From Micromonospora cabrerizensis (GTDB lineage Bacteria; Actinomycetota; Actinomycetes; Mycobacteriales; Micromonosporaceae): a stretch of DNA of 40,622 nt. The position numbers and the translations under genes are program-made. Position 1 is the stretch's first letter. Each line of letters opens with the position of its first letter. Location of the stretch: the NCBI RefSeq assembly GCF_022230955.1, contig NZ_JAKKFI010000131.1, positions 1 to 40,622 of the forward strand. Reading direction: 5' to 3'. This document shows positions 39,834-40,622 of the stretch, piece after piece. Under the pieces are notes generated by a model. The model made no database searches. It was given only the letters and a program-made list of their open reading frames with translations, and had not been told where the DNA came from.

Positions 39834-40385
39834 GTGCTCAGAAACTGGGCCGTCGTGCCCACCTGCCTGCCGATCGTTCGCCGCCGTTGCCGCTCGTGCG
39901 CGTCCGAGCGCCTCCGGCCAAGCGGCAAGTTCCGCGTCAACGCCAACCACAAGCTGATCGACGTCTGGCTCCTCGCGCTCTGCACCGCCTGCGGGGAGAC
40001 GGCAAAGCTCACCGTCCTGGAGCGGATGACCGTTCGTTCCATCCCACCGAACCTGCTGGACCGGCTGCACGACAACGACCCTGGGCTCACCGCCGAGCTG
40101 CTCCTGGACCCGGTCGTGCAGCACAGCAATCGCATCGCCCTCGACTGGGGTGGCGCCTGGCGCCTGGACACCGGCGGATCGGATCACCCGCACCACGAGA
40201 CGATCGACGTCTCGGTCCGCTTCGCGGCGCGGATCCCCGTCCGACCGGCACGACTGATCGCGGAAGGGTGCGGTCTGACCCGAGGCGAGGTCGAGAGACT
40301 GATCGTCGAAGGGAAGCTCGTGTCGGCGGTCCGGTTGAGCGGCAAGCTCTCCGGCGACTTCACCTTCACCCTCAAGCAGCACTGA
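39834..40385 (+). CDS. DUF1062 zinc-ribbon protein
   Basis: The 183-residue protein has two CxxC pairs (C19/C22 and C50/C53), a probable zinc ribbon, with FRVNANHKLIDVWLLALCTACG (33-54), the pattern of DUF1062 proteins. A C-terminal RPARLIAEGCGLTRGEVERLIVEGKL segment resembles an S4-like RNA-binding motif, so a nucleic-acid role is possible. The GTG start has no good ribosome-binding site and may be wrong. It follows a U-rich terminator-like element; no neighbour suggests a pathway. Confidence 0.75.
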   Translation: MLRNWAVVPTCLPIVRRRCRSCASERLRPSGKFRVNANHKLIDVWLLALCTACGETAKLTVLERMTVRSIPPNLLDRLHDNDPGLTAELLLDPVVQHSNRIALDWGGAWRLDTGGSDHPHHETIDVSVRFAARIPVRPARLIAEGCGLTRGEVERLIVEGKLVSAVRLSGKLSGDFTFTLKQH

Positions 40386-40439
40386 CCGCCTCCGCTACGA
40401 CCACGGGCCTGTCCGGCATCATCGGCCGGGCAGGCCCCG

Positions 40440-40577
40440 GGCGTTCCGCCAACGGCCGGGCAGACCCCCGGCGTTCCGCCAACGGCCGGGCAGACCCCCG
40501 GGCGTCCCGCCAACGGCCGGGCAGACCCCCGGGCGTCCCGCCAACGGCCGGGCAGACCCCCGGGCGTTCCGCCAACG
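40440..40577. repeat. Tandem repeat of 30/31-bp GC-rich units
   Basis: Four full units (40440-40469, 40470-40499, 40500-40530 and 40531-40561) and a partial fifth (40562-40577) follow each other without spacers; a degenerate unit precedes at about 40422. Each unit carries GGCGTTCCGCC or GGCGTCCCGCC and GGCCGGGCAGACCCCC, with small self-complementary stems. Because the period shifts from 30 to 31 bp, no reading frame is kept across the array. A C-rich tract follows to the window end. Confidence 0.9.
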
Positions 40578-40622
40578 CCCCACCAACCCCCCCCCAGCCC
40601 CCCAACCGCCCTGCCCCGCCCC

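Noticed and set aside
40440..40577. CRISPR array
   Set aside because: The units are directly abutting with no variable spacers, the period changes from 30 to 31 bp, and no cas genes are present.
40184..40605. Repeat-encoded minus-strand proteins of GVCPAVGGTPG type
   Set aside because: The 30-to-31-bp change of period breaks the frame, there is no ribosome-binding site, and the frames arise only from the tandem repeat.

Overview
The window is high-GC DNA packed with actinobacterial gene families: an AfsR/SARP regulator, DinB-like thiol transferases, a ParE with the actinobacterial EGDSALG TOPRIM variant, a SAM-IV riboswitch, and GTG/TTG starts. Several genes have a TANNNT -10 box only 6-7 nt before the start codon. 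A Micromonospora-like member of the Micromonosporaceae is the best guess, from recalled gene families and not from a search. No tRNA, rRNA, insertion sequence, integrase or CRISPR array was seen; it reads as chromosomal core and near-core DNA.

Layout. 1-4639: parE and parC (type II topoisomerase) as a minus-strand operon. 4891-9579: plus-strand genes for an orphan membrane protein, a secreted SGNH esterase, an alpha/beta hydrolase and two hypotheticals, with one small minus-strand hypothetical. 9610-15318: DUF72 protein, two DinB-like proteins, an SCP2-like protein coupled by a GTGA overlap to a glycogen-debranching-type glycosidase, and a 2H phosphoesterase. 15335-18592: CorA and an APC-type permease, divergent. 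18641-21537: a sulfur-type regulatory leader followed by an amino-acid ABC transporter. 21566-26643: CPA1 Na+/H+ antiporter and a large SARP-AAA regulator on the minus strand. 26781-31050: dehalogenase/epoxide-hydrolase-like enzyme, two unknown small membrane proteins, and a large membrane protein with a lipase-like domain. 31216-36336: SDR with a divergent MmyB-type regulator, a TetR regulator with a palindromic operator candidate, and an SDR-MFS exporter pair. 36498-38443: DesK/NarL-type two-component system. 38546-40385: Gfo/Idh/MocA oxidoreductase and a DUF1062 zinc-ribbon protein. 40440-40577: a GC-rich 30/31-bp tandem repeat.

The most interesting region is 18641-19094. A promoter candidate is followed by a recognisable SAM-IV aptamer, then a 45-codon leader ORF with a Met/Cys cluster (MMRMCSAAC). 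The end of that ORF lies in a near-perfect 28-bp tandem duplication. Three hairpins follow, the last overlapping the ribosome-binding site of the binding-protein gene. This suggests a two-input (SAM plus Met/Cys tRNA charging) control of a transporter whose sequence family would otherwise be labelled polar amino acid uptake. The aptamer and peptide are recognised from known classes; the composite logic is inference.
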